A stretch of 27,500 nt of DNA from Conus ventricosus (GCA_018398815.1 CM031611.1:47842817-47870316); one strand, 5' to 3'; numbered from the stretch's first letter, positions 1-9,130 are shown. Made by a program: numbers and translations. Notes: generated from the sequence alone by a model not told the origin.

Positions 1-19
1 ACAATGAAATCTGCTTGAG

Positions 20-160
20 TCAGCATTTGCTTTTACACGTGAGACTTCCATGGCACCTGCTGTTGCATTTTAGTTTATTTTTGAAACATTTGCATTTGTT
101 TGTTGCACATTTCCTTCCTTTCTCACCAACGCAGTTGCACTTTATGAAGCCCTGACCTCC
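20..160 (-). other. Cys-rich C-terminal domain of the transposase (copy A)
   Basis: The last residues before the stop contain the dense cysteine pattern KCNC, then KCKCFKNKLKCNSRCH, then LTCKSKC. Spacing resembles a CXC/CRC-type Cys-rich DNA-binding motif and the tail of KRBA2-like proteins. A metal-binding, DNA-binding role is inferred, not shown. Confidence 0.65.
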
Positions 161-2079
161 CCCAAGAGATTCGCTTATAACTGCCTCGCGGAGTGAGAGA
201 GCTTTGGTGAGATCAACAGAATCTTCACTTAGAAAGTGTTCTTGACAGACGTCAAACTGATTCCTGGAGTATCTGCCCTTCAGTACACCCTGTCTAACTC
301 CAAGCTTGTACATGTCATTTTCATTTCTGTCCAAGACAATGGCAATGATGTTACGAGGATCCCCTCTACCTCGATCCACCAATGGAATTGGAATCATGAC
401 GCTGTCACTTTTGTTTGCTAAAATCAGATTTGTCCTGCTTCTCTTGAGCATTCGCTCCGCTTGGTTCGTCGTTGCTTGCTGAGTTCTCTTGCGCGTCTCC
501 CGTATTTTATCTAAATGACTGTCTACCGACACACCTGGTACTTCCTCAATTGACACACTGATGGTCCCTCAACTGACACACCTGGTACTCCCTCAACTGA
601 CACAACTGGTGCAACTGACACACCTGGTACTCCCTCAACTGACACAACTGGTGCAACTGACACACCTGGTACTCCCTCAACTGACACAACTGGTGCAACT
701 GACACACCTGGTACTCCCTCAACTGACACAACTGGTGCAACTGACACACCTGGTACTCCCTCAACTGACACAACTGGTGCAACTGACACACCTGGTACTC
801 CCTCAACTGATACACCTGGTACTCCTTCAACTGATACACCTGGTGCAACTGACACACCTGGTACTCCCTCAACTGACAGACCTGGTGCAATTGACACACC
901 TGGTGCTCTCTCAACTGCTAGAAAATCCAGTGTGTGAACTGTCATAGACGTCTGATCTGAAGGAAGCGGCACATTAAATGTATGAACAATGTCTACATTT
1001 GATGTTGCATGATCAGTGGCAGGGGAAACATATCCAGTTCCAGAAAAAGACTCTGTCACGACTGATGATGCATAAAGGGTCGCCTGCTCTGGTTCTGCAT
1101 TGTGCTCGAGTCGACGACGTTGCTGTAGTTGTGCAACCTGCTCCAACTCTTCCTCTGTGCTTATCATTTGCACGATTTCATCAGGAAGTGGGGTAGACTG
1201 AAGACCAACTTTGACGTCGAACCGAACATTGCTTTGAAGGGAGTGTGCCCGATGCCTGCATGGTGGCTCGAGTTCTTCATGAACTGAACAAATTTCAGAC
1301 CCCAACTCCATTCTGTTGTCCTGTTGTCATTCATCCACGCCACAAGCATGTCTTTGATGTCTCCGTTTACTCGCTCAATCGACCCTTGTGATTGTGGGTA
1401 TCTTGGTTTTCCGTGAACTAATTTCAAAGTTGGCCAAAGTTTTGCAACGTCTGAGATAACTTTAGCCGTAAATTCTGATCCATTGTCGGACTGAAGGATG
1501 GCGGGAGCTCCAAAAGTCAGAAAAATATCGACAAGCTGGTGTGCAACTTCAGCTGCTCTTTTTGACATGAGTGGACGAAGCAGTACATTTTTGAAAAGTG
1601 ATCTTGATAAACTAAAATCCATTTGAAGTCCCCACTAGGAAGAGACTGCATGTCAATGAGATCTACCTGGCACCGAGACAATACATCAGCTGTCAAAATG
1701 GGATTCACAACCACCCCTTTCACTTTTGGTCGTTTGTGCTTTCTTTGACACTCTTCACAGTGTTTTTTGTAGAGCCCCACAGCTTGCTTTGGGATGTTGG
1801 CATATTTTCTGCCTATGTCCTTCAGCATCCGATCTCGGCCGCCATGTCCAGTAGCCAAGTGGGCTCGATGAATGATATCAAACATGTCCTCTACAGCAGC
1901 GAAGTACAGAGGCGTTGTTGTGGGATCACCTCGCTTTCTGATGAGCTTCTCCAAGTCTCCACATTGCATGACCTCATACCTGGAAAGGGAGCATAGCATG
2001 GGGACATGTATACTCTTTTGTCAGTTGAGAGCGGGTGGCGGGTGGGATACATAAAAAAAATTGGAGAGAGAGAGGGAGT

Positions 2080-2110
<31 letters not shown>

Positions 2111-2632
2111 GCGCTAACTTACAAAAATGTATAAAAAAAAAACATTGGCGAAGAAAATAAAATTGGTAGTAGGCCAACCTAGGCTCACATTTGCTCAGAC
2201 TGAATTGTCAACTGCAAGTAGGTCGGTTTCATATTCATGATCTCATCAAATCGAATGCCGCAACGCGTCGGCGTGAGAGATATGATGCATTTTTTTTCGA
2301 ATGGTGTGACTTCGCTTTCAATGTGAAAATGATGGGTCAGGATACATTCTAACAGAAAAGTCGGTGAGGGAAAGTAGGTCTACACTGTGTGTGTGCGTGT
2401 GTGTGAGAGAGAGAGAGAGAGAGAAAGAAAGAGAGAGGGGCGCTAACTTTCAATAGAGGAGATAGATAACTTACTTTTTGATAAGATAGTAGTCTCGACG
2501 AGATTTTCCAGAAGTTGTGGCGTACGCTTTTTTCACTTCCTGTATGATGTCTCCATATTCCTCCCGTGTTATCAGGTATGTGGCATCCTTTTCTGCCCTT
2601 AAATTCCTTAAAAAGTGTTCCCGAGTTTCCAT
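20..2632 (-). CDS. Integrase-like (Ginger/KRBA2-like) transposase, two exons, three apparent frameshifts
   Basis: DDE transposase, expected to cut and join transposon ends in the nucleus. Exon 1 is 2632-2475: it starts METREHFLRNL, 52 codons plus 2 nt. The intron is 2474-1980, with donor GTAAGT and acceptor TTTCCAG; exon 2 is 1979-20, ending in TGA. Splicing restores the Y-Y-L-I-K-K-Y-E-V-M-Q-C-G reading typical of KRBA2-like proteins. The zinc finger has H-x4-H near 1861-1847 and CEEC near 1759. The core acids are VDLID near 1663, SDNGSEF near 1487 and QGSIERVNG near 1376, with 36 residues between the last two by my count. A VPGVS tandem repeat (about 560-910) follows, then a conserved block with PLVDRGRGDPRN and a Cys-rich tail. 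One-base shifts near 1588, 1221 and 560 interrupt the frame; they may be sequencing errors or decay. The family assignment is from memory of relatives. Confidence 0.82.
555..910 (-). repeat. 42-bp coding minisatellite (VEGVPGVS / VAPVVS)
   Basis: About five nearly identical 42-bp units lie between roughly 600 and 810, with 21-bp half-unit variants on both sides. Read in the transposase frame, each unit is 14 residues alternating VEGVPGVS and VAPVVS. It lies between the D-D-E core and the conserved C-terminal block, so it forms a low-complexity, elastin-like linker. All frames are open through it because the unit is a multiple of three without stops; only the minus frame continuous with the transposase is meaningful. 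Confidence 0.9.
1980..2474 (-). other. Spliceosomal intron in the transposase gene
   Basis: Minus-strand donor GTAAGTT at 2474 and acceptor CTTTCCAG ending at 1980 join AA|G into a Lys codon and keep the frame on both sides. The intron contains two GA-rich tracts (2048-2110 and 2405-2439), each followed by the same 10-mer GCGCTAACTT on the plus strand (2111-2120 and 2440-2449). Copy B keeps the donor and both GA tracts. Confidence 0.8.
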
Positions 2633-2775
2633 TTTGTACAGGCCCACACTCTACTGATTTACAAAATTTGAATGCGGAACACCACGCAATTCTCTGCCTC
2701 ACACAAGGAACACACACATTTCACTCACTTGTGAACACTTGTTCAGCTTCCTGGCTGATCCTTCCTGACTGGGTG

Positions 2776-2783
2776 TATTTATA
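2776..2783 (-). promoter_or_regulatory. TATA box of the transposase gene
   Basis: TATAAATA on the minus strand, about 145 bp upstream of the start codon at 2632 and inside the TIR. It is the only good TATA-like element between the palindrome array and the ATG. Confidence 0.55.
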
Positions 2784-2820
2784 GATTAGGAAATCCATGT
2801 AATTGTTGGCGTTTTATTTT

Positions 2821-2927
2821 AGGAAATACGTGAATTTCCTAACTATTTTAGGAAATTCATGTATTTCCTAAGCTGTTAAGGAATTACATGAATTTCCTAA
2901 ATGAATCAGGAAATACGCGAATTTCCT
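2821..2927. repeat. Array of four ~20-bp palindromes in the TIR
   Basis: Imperfect palindromes of the form AGGAAATnCRYGnATTTCCT lie at 2821-2840, about 2850-2869, 2879-2898 and 2908-2927, a spacing of about 29 bp. A weaker, half-preserved fifth lies near 2788. The same array occurs in both TIRs of copy B (about 11155-11260 and 14760-14875). Subterminal repeats of this sort are commonly transposase-binding sites; that is inference here. Confidence 0.8.
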
Positions 2928-2950
2928 AACTTCACGGATTGCCTGTAACA

Positions 2951-3540
2951 TATATACCTAAGTAAATAAATATTGCTTTTGTCACGTCAAAACGGGATGA
3001 AAGTGTCTCCAGTGCACCAAACATTGGAACAGAAATAAACCCTGACGCTGTGCATCTTACACCAAAACATTAAACTTCGCAGTCGAATATCCGTCGGTAA
3101 ACAGAATACATAGATCTGCATGGTGAGCAAGTGTCGACGGAAATGAAGGAGAAAAAAAAAAGGGGGGGGGGGGGGGGAAAGGGGGGGGGGACAGGAGGAT
3201 GGAGAACAAGAAATAAACAGCTAAAAAAAAAAAATCCACAGACTTGTTAGCACAGACTATGCCATTTTAATAGAAGCGCCAGCAGAGGTCACAGTCGTTT
3301 CCAGTAAGAGTTCGAATCGCATGCTGTGGTAGATGTTGTCGTGATAACTGTGTTGGTTATGTTAATGAAGAACTGTATCTACAATTATAGTGGGAAGAGT
3401 TGTTTTTCTTCGATTATATCTGTTGTTCATTGTCGTAGCCATCATCCTCCATCCATATTTTTGTCATAATCATCAGTATTATCATCAACGATGAGTACAG
3501 CGACAACGTCGTCGTTGACTATTGATCCTACCACGTTACA
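2951..3540. other. Non-coding flank between transposon A and the GT tract
   Basis: No gene is seen. It contains an A/G homopolymer cluster (about 3152-3190) and otherwise unique AT-rich sequence. It is repeated, with noise, at 14893-15500. Confidence 0.6.
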
Positions 3541-3542
3541 TG

Positions 3543-3760
3543 ATGTGTTGTTGTGTGTGTGTGTGTGTGTTTGTGTTGTGTGTGTGTGTGTGTGTGGTGT
3601 GTGTGTGGGGTTGAGCGCGCGCGCGCGTGCGTGCGAGCGTTGATCTTAACACGTTGCATGTGGATGCGCGTGAGTTTGTGTGTGTGGGGTGTTCGTTCGT
3701 TCGTTCTTTAGTTTTACATCTGTTCACCCTTAAGTGATATTAGACGGGATGTTACGTGTG

Positions 3761-3820
<60 letters not shown>

Positions 3821-3888
3821 GTGTGTGTGTGTGTGTGTGCGTGCGTGTGAGTGCATGTGTGTGTGCATGTGTGTGTGTTTTGTGTGTG

Positions 3889-3922
<34 letters not shown>

Positions 3923-3978
3923 GTGTGGTGTGTGTCTGTGTGTGTGTGTGTCTGTGTGGTGTGTTCGTGTGCGTGTGA
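3543..3978. repeat. Compound GT microsatellites with a GC stretch
   Basis: Long (GT)n tracts at 3543-3610 and about 3755-3975, with a (GC)n step near 3616-3630. Apparent Cys/Val or His/Thr reading frames here are simple-sequence artefacts. The counterpart is at 15505-15945. Confidence 0.95.
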
Positions 3979-4024
3979 AAATTTCATCTTTTCTTTCCTT
4001 TTCATTCTTTCTTCGGTATCTACA

Positions 4025-4210
4025 GTCTCCGAAACTCCCCCTCCGCCCCTTCCCCCCCTCCCCCCCCCCCCCCCCCCCCCCCCCCATTACTTCATTCAAT
4101 CAGTGTCACAATGAGATAGGGCAATAAGACATTCTTATCTACATTCCCATTCACGAGTTTATGTGCTCATTCAGAACTATGCATAGGCAACAGATGTCTG
4201 AACAGTGATG
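4025..4210. repeat. Poly-C rich tract and short unique flank
   Basis: C-rich tract from about 4036 to 4085, then about 120 bp of unique sequence ending in CATG (4211-4214) directly before the LTR. Mirrored at about 16000-16184. Confidence 0.8.
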
Positions 4211-4214
4211 CATG
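4211..4214. other. Candidate target-site duplication CATG (left of LTR A)
   Basis: CATG sits immediately before the LTR terminus TGTGATG. The same four bases lie left of LTR B (16181-16184) and right of LTR D (25634-25637). Four-base duplications are normal for Ty3/gypsy-type insertion. Confidence 0.5.
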
Positions 4215-5599
4215 TGTGATGCTGTGGAGGGGTAAGGGGTGCGCAGTGAAGACAGGCAGATGGTGATAAGTGCAGGAACCAAGGGACAGCAGCCAGTCAA
4301 GAAGACACAAGAGGACGACGTGGAGTTTTCTTCTTTTATTTGCCTTCCATAATAAGCTCAAACCAGGGAAAGCAGCCCTGGGAGCAATCTCTCTCGCACA
4401 GCACTCAGCGCACTGAGCACTCTCTCTGCCTCTCACGCCAGTCGCTCACATCAGGGAACTCTGATCCATTCTCACACAACGCTCTACTTTTATAAGAGTG
4501 TACCGGGCCGCAGAGCCAGCAACACGGTGCCAGAGACGAAACGGGCCTCGCGAGGCCGGAACCAACAGAATTTTGTGTTTTCTATGGCAGCTTCAGTGTT
4601 GTCTGGCTCGCTGTCCGTTCAAACTATTAACACATATTTACTATCGATGAAAACCTCAGAACACAAGGAATAAAATGCAGTAAGTCACATTTGACAATTT
4701 TGTTCCTGTACTTAATCATTGCTGATTAATGTCCCAGAGTGAAGCCACTTTTAACGCGTTTGCGTCATATTTTCCTCTATTTCAATAAAAGATACTGAAG
4801 AGCGTGAAATAATTTTACAATGAATGAATAGCTGGCATTTCGCTCTTTTCATACATATAAACTTCATTTTCCGAGACAGTGTCTAAGTGGAGAATTCTGT
4901 TGTTAAAAATTACTAGAAAACACAGCTGACTTTTCACTTCGCCGGGCCGTCGGCGCCTACTTTTGACACAATTTTCAACTGAAAAATACTCTGTTGAAAT
5001 GGTCTGTTAAATAATAAATTCTACACATTTTCAGTTGTATTCATAACAGAAATGGAGTCATAAGCAAGATTTCGATCGGGAAGTCCGAATTTCGTAGAAT
5101 GATAATTTGGATCAAAACTCGACAATGAACGAAGAAGGCGACTTGCTCAAGGGAACCGGCGTCGTCAGTCATTTCGTATAGTCGCAAGCCTGTGCGGAAA
5201 AGATCCTAAGCATGCGATATACGAAATGAGAGCTCATGGACATTACTTTTAACATGCATCTTCAGATTCTTCGGTTTTCCTCTTACTTTTTGTAAAATCA
5301 AGAATTATTCAATGTTCATTCGACAGACAATTGAAAATGGCGCCAAGATTGCTCGTGCAAAATCCCAGTTTAGAGAAAATATGGGCTTCTCAGCCCAGTA
5401 CGGTTGTAATGAATAAAATACATTAATTTTTGTGACTTTAGCGACGTACATACAATATGTAGGTTCTGAGGTATACATGATTTAAAGAATTTACACAATA
5501 AAAAAATGAGATTCGACCAAGGAGGTAAGGAAGATACTCCGAACAAAACATTTTCATCCACGAAAGGTAACCAAACGAAAATATATACACAGTTAGCAC
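4215..5599 (-). mobile_element. LTR A of a gypsy-like retrotransposon (3' terminus-side bases lost)
   Basis: About 1.39 kb, nearly identical to LTR D (24238-25633). On the minus strand the element should begin TGTAGCC; here the last nine or so plus-strand bases (CCGGCTACA) are missing and the LTR runs straight into a GT repeat at 5599. A TATA box (TATAAAAG, 4494-4487) and an AATAAA signal (4340-4335) are intact. No internal region is attached on the right, so it is either a damaged solo LTR or a broken junction. Small open frames inside it are incidental. Confidence 0.85.
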
Positions 5600-5620
5600 G
5601 TGTGTGTGTGTGTGTGTGTA
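5599..5620. repeat. (GT)n tract at the LTR A breakpoint
   Basis: About ten GT units begin exactly where homology between LTR A and the other LTRs stops. Confidence 0.8.
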
Positions 5621-6170
5621 TGAAAAGAATAATACAAAACGCAAGCAGATGAAAGCCATCGACAAAAATGTTAGAGGGTTTGGAGAGCAGCACTGACGAT
5701 TGTGAGTTCGAACCTCCTTCTGAATCGATTTTCTTTTTTTTTTCATCTTGAAACCCCCTTCCTATTAAATCCAACAGTTATTGGGTACCTGAATTCAAGT
5801 TCGGGGAAGGTAAAGCGTGGAAGAAAGAGATGGGCACCGCCCTTCCGTCATCCGTGCCCCTAGACTCGGTGACCTCTGACTGTCCATGTCCACTTACGGC
5901 TATTAGGCCATGGAACTTACACTTTCTTTATTTAAACATAAGGTTATGTTTTACACTCATCCGAAACCCAATAGAAATCAAAGAAACATTTACAATGGTG
6001 AGCTATTTGGAAAAGTCACGACATTCATTCTATTTTTTTTTCGTAAAAGAAAAGCAACACACTCACACAAAGACCCACACACATCGGATCCTCTACTTGG
6101 CCAGCCATTGTAAATTTCCCCACAATTGCGAGCCGAAGTCTGATAGTTGTGGATATAGACCAAATTGCTT
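5621..6170. other. Non-coding, no gene recognised
   Basis: Unique sequence. A tRNA-like B-box string, GAGTTCGAACC, lies at 5704-5714 and is followed by a T-run near 5732; it might be a decayed SINE but has no convincing A box at normal spacing. Confidence 0.4.
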
Positions 6171-6305
6171 GCACACACACTACACACACACACACACTCT
6201 CTCTTCTCTATCTCTGCCTCTCTCTCCTCCTATCTCTCTCTCTCTCTCGTCTCTCGTCTCGGAGTTGCGCGGCGCACACACTACACACACACACACATGC
6301 ACAGC
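6170..6305. repeat. CA / CT compound microsatellites
   Basis: (CA)n near 6172-6197, (CT)n near 6198-6260, then (CA)n near 6275-6300, with a short GCGCGGCGC step between. Confidence 0.9.
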
Positions 6306-6715
6306 ACACGTGTTTCTTGCTTCAGTTTTTAAAGGAGAAAGCATGGGATTGCATAGTAAAGGGAGAGAAGAAAACGTGGAAAGGAATAAGTAGGAAGAGC
6401 TGAAACAACAAACAAAAGAATAACAGAAGGCGTCAGGGAGAAGTAAGAACGGTTTATGCTAGGGTTGTTAGAGATGAACTTCGTTCCAAGTATCTGAAGA
6501 CCATGCCAAAATATGTTCTTGAACTGTACATCTGTACTCGGACTGTTTACCAAAGATAGTTCGGCCCTAGCGTATCAGTCTTTGCAATGTTACGCGATGC
6601 AAAACACCTTATCTGTGATGACATACTTGTCGAACACCAAAAAATTGATGCGCCAAAGCCTTTCTTAAGAGTCGAGTATTTGACAGACACAATAAGATTG
6701 GTCCTGAGATTGTGC
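6305..6715. other. Unique sequence, no gene recognised
   Basis: No long non-repetitive frame and no recognisable protein similarity on either strand; A-rich. Confidence 0.5.
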
Positions 6716-6850
6716 GCGCGTCGCGCGCGTGTGTGTGTGTGTGTTGTGTGTTGTGTGTTGTGAGTAATGGTATTGTCGTGTGGAGTGTGTGAGTTGTGTG
6801 TGTGAAGTGTGTGTGTTGTGTGTCGTGTGTGGTGTGTGGTGTGTGTGAAA
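6715..6850. repeat. GC/GT compound microsatellite
   Basis: Alternating GCGCGCGTCGCGCGCG followed by interrupted (GT)n to about 6847. His/Thr-rich frames on the minus strand are artefacts of this tract. Confidence 0.9.
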
Positions 6851-6877
6851 GTTGATTTACCTTCTTTTTTTCCACAG

Positions 6878-6972
6878 CCCTCAAGGTATATTGCAGTGCT
6901 TCCAAGCAAACAGATTAAATGACAGTAATGGGGACTATTGGGGGAACCACATGCGCAAAAGATACGGTCAAG
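6878..6972 (+). other. Candidate host coding exon (unrecognised)
   Basis: A 95-bp stretch sits between a strong acceptor (a TTCTTTTTTTCCACAG pyrimidine tract ending at 6877) and a consensus donor (AAG|GTGAGT at 6973). The second frame is open throughout and reads, in part, CFQANRLNDSNGDYWGNHMR, with non-repetitive composition; the first frame stops at TGA. The exon would start after one codon base is completed and end with one base over. I do not recognise the protein family and see no certain partner exon. Chance pairing of splice-like strings remains possible. Confidence 0.3.
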
Positions 6973-6979
6973 GTGAGTG

Positions 6980-7510
6980 CGAAGCTGACAGTGACGTCAG
7001 GTAAGGTACCGCTCGTGTATTTCTAAATTGTGGTGGGGATGAAATCCCTTTAAAAACAAAAAAAGAAAGAAAAAAAAGTTAACACACACAACACATCAGT
7101 AAAATAGATTTGTGGGGTGTTGTTCACTGCATCCTGTCGATTATTTAATATCAATTTTTGCCTCAAAATTTATGCTGCACTCACAACAAAACAACAAAAA
7201 AGCTTACATGGATTATGTTGTATAGAGGCTAAATCCTAATTGCGGTGTGTGGTCCACTCCCATCTTTTCATAACTGATGAGGCGGAAAAGATGGAAGGAG
7301 AGAGCGATTGGAGAGGATTGTGCAGCAGCCGCCTCATCAGTTTTGGTATCCAAGGATGGCAACCGTTTTCAGTGATCTTAGGTTAAACGTTCCATCTATT
7401 TGTAAGATTTTCCCCCCATGTATTTCTTAAAACAAGTGGTATGATCTCTCATTTCACTTGCTGTCTGTTTTCCACAATGAGCACACGTTGATGTCTTTTT
7501 CTTAAATGTA
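6980..7510. other. Unique non-coding sequence with overlapping palindromes
   Basis: No gene. Contains a 14-bp perfect inverted repeat (7272-7285 with 7329-7342) and an overlapping 10-bp one (7260-7269 with 7285-7294). Confidence 0.6.
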
Positions 7511-7519
7511 TTGTTCATT

Positions 7520-7648
7520 TAGTGTGTGTAATTTGGTGTGTGTGGGTCTGTGGTGTTTGTGTGTGTGGTGTGTGTGTTGTGTGTGTGTGCGCCGCGCGCG
7601 CGCGCGCGCGAGCGTGAGAGTGGTGTGTTGTGTGAGTGAGTGAGTGGT

Positions 7649-7690
<42 letters not shown>

Positions 7691-7720
7691 TGTGTGCGTG
7701 CGTGGGTGTGGTTTTGTGTG

Positions 7721-7758
<38 letters not shown>

Positions 7759-7869
7759 GTGTTGTTGTTGTTGTTGTTGTTGTTTGTTTGTTTTGTTTTA
7801 TTTAATTTTGTTTTGTTGCAAGAGATGTTGAAATTATAACAGTGATTATAGCTTCCACCCCCCCACACG

Positions 7870-7903
<34 letters not shown>

Positions 7904-7905
7904 CC
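7520..7905. repeat. GT and TTG microsatellites plus poly-C
   Basis: Interrupted (GT)n from about 7520 to 7760 with a (GC)n step near 7592-7610, (TTG)n at about 7760-7790, then a C-homopolymer cluster at about 7857-7902. Confidence 0.95.
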
Positions 7906-8440
7906 TTCCCGCCCTCAAAATCACTTCTTGCTAAATAGCTCAGACTGTGGCCGTGTGCTGCTTTATTGCGGCCTTGATTTGTTTATAACTTGTCATAAAT
8001 GATGATAAACTTTTGTAATTTTAACTTAGCTACATTCGGTATGGATAATATCATATAGGGCTTATCTATTTTCCATATTCAGTAACCTATGTATTTCTAT
8101 CTGCTCCTTCGCACGAGGCAATCCCATGAAATGGCTGATCCAGATCAAATGAAACTTCATGTAAGTTAAGGGGAAGGGGGGTGGGGGAAAGGTTGCACTA
8201 TATTAATGGTGTCACATGTAGTTGGCCCAGTGTGTAGCAGCTGCGAGCAATGACGATTCGTGGGAAAAAGTTAGCCTCTTTCAATATTGTGGTGGCACCG
8301 TTAAAGCAGTGGGTGGAAAGAAAGTGTTATCAATATTCATTGGTTCTGCTGCCTTTATTTCTTGGCACACGGAGAACTTAGCTAAGAAATAGCCATCGTC
8401 AAAGTTTACCATAAAACACTACAAAACGCACTACTTTCAC
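7906..8440 (+). other. Unique region with a possible short 5' exon at 8131-8160
   Basis: The only notable frame runs from an ATG at 8131 (MADPDQMKLH) and ends exactly at a GTAAGT donor (8161). The frame is open back to an earlier ATG after a TAA near 8085. It could be a small coding exon or chance. Nothing else is recognised in the interval. Confidence 0.2.
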
Positions 8441-8810
8441 AAACATAAACACACACATAAACTATCTCTCTCTCTCTGCACGCACGCACACACAGCACAC
8501 ACACACGCACACGTCCTAAAATCAACATAAAGTGAACAGGCGGTAAAACTGAGTACAACTATCTACTCTGCACTGCTACTGCTATTGGGGGGGGGGGGGT
8601 TTTTTTTCATTCTCTCTACTACTACTTACATACATACACACACACAAACTACTACTACTATTACCAGCTAACACACACACACACACACGCCCACAACTAC
8701 GCACGCACGTCACGCACGCACGCACCCACGGCACGGCACGCACGCACGCACGCACACACACAAAACACACACACACACACTCACACACACACACCCACAC
8801 TCATCTCGCA

Positions 8811-8851
<41 letters not shown>

Positions 8852-9130
8852 ACACACAGACACACACCACACACACACACACGCACGCACCCGCACGCAA
8901 CGCACGCCACTCACAACGCGCGCGCGCACACAACACAACACACACAACACACACACACCACACACACACACCACACACGCACGCACGCACGCACACACAC
9001 ACACAAACAAACACACACACACTCACACACCACACACAGCGCGCGCGGGCGCGATAACACACACACACACACACAAACACCACAACACACACACACACAC
9101 ATATATACCACATACAGCGCGCGCGCGAAT
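8440..9130. repeat. CA/CT/GC compound microsatellite block
   Basis: About 690 bp of mostly (CA)n with (CT)n (about 8812-8848), CACG/GCAC steps and several pure CG runs (about 8918-8926, 9040-9050, 9117-9126). A G-run lies at 8587-8599. Every Cys/Val-rich frame here is an artefact. Confidence 0.95.

Larger units (their letters stand above)
1..2950 (-). mobile_element. Ginger-type DNA transposon, copy A (left end outside window)
   Basis: Cut-and-paste DNA transposon with an integrase-like transposase. The right TIR (about 2405-2950) matches the reverse complement of the left TIR of copy B (11132 on), so TIRs define the family even though copy A's left TIR lies before the window. The terminus reads TGTTACAGGCAATCCG on the minus strand, compatible with the TGTNR ends known for Ginger elements. 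The sequence just outside, TATA, could be a 4-bp target duplication, but only copy B can test it. The base quality is good compared with copy B. Confidence 0.75.
2405..2950. repeat. Right terminal inverted repeat of transposon copy A
   Basis: It matches the reverse complement of 11132 to about 11700 and, in direct orientation, 14346-14892. From inside outward it holds a GA tract, the splice donor, exon 1, the 5' leader, a TATA box and four palindromes. Confidence 0.85.

Noticed and set aside
560..910. CRISPR-like regular repeats
   Set aside because: The units are contiguous 42-bp coding repeats without unique spacers, in frame within a transposase, in a eukaryotic context.
561..947. Plus-strand leucine/glutamine-rich frame opposite the VPGVS repeat
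   Set aside because: Antisense shadow: the repeat unit is divisible by three and lacks stops in any frame.
3736..4127. Long Cys/Val, His/Thr frames in GT/CA tracts (also near 7515-7868, 8582-9143, 9603-10223, 15408-15977, 27159-27368)
   Set aside because: They are translations of dinucleotide repeats, open in several frames and both strands, with no start context or similarity.
5665..5740. tRNA gene or tRNA-derived SINE
   Set aside because: A B-box-like string is present (5704-5714), but no cloverleaf can be folded and the only A-box-like string lies too close.
5370..5774. Coding genes inside the LTRs (also 21403-21600, 25391-25636, 4167-4436, 24115-24426 upstream part)
   Set aside because: These frames lie in LTR sequence, differ between LTR copies by frame, and match no family.
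7273..7294. Hammerhead ribozyme (CTGATGAG followed by GGAAAAG)
   Set aside because: Only four bases separate the two core boxes, too few for stem II, and no cleavage-site helix can be drawn; the simple palindromes explain the similarity.
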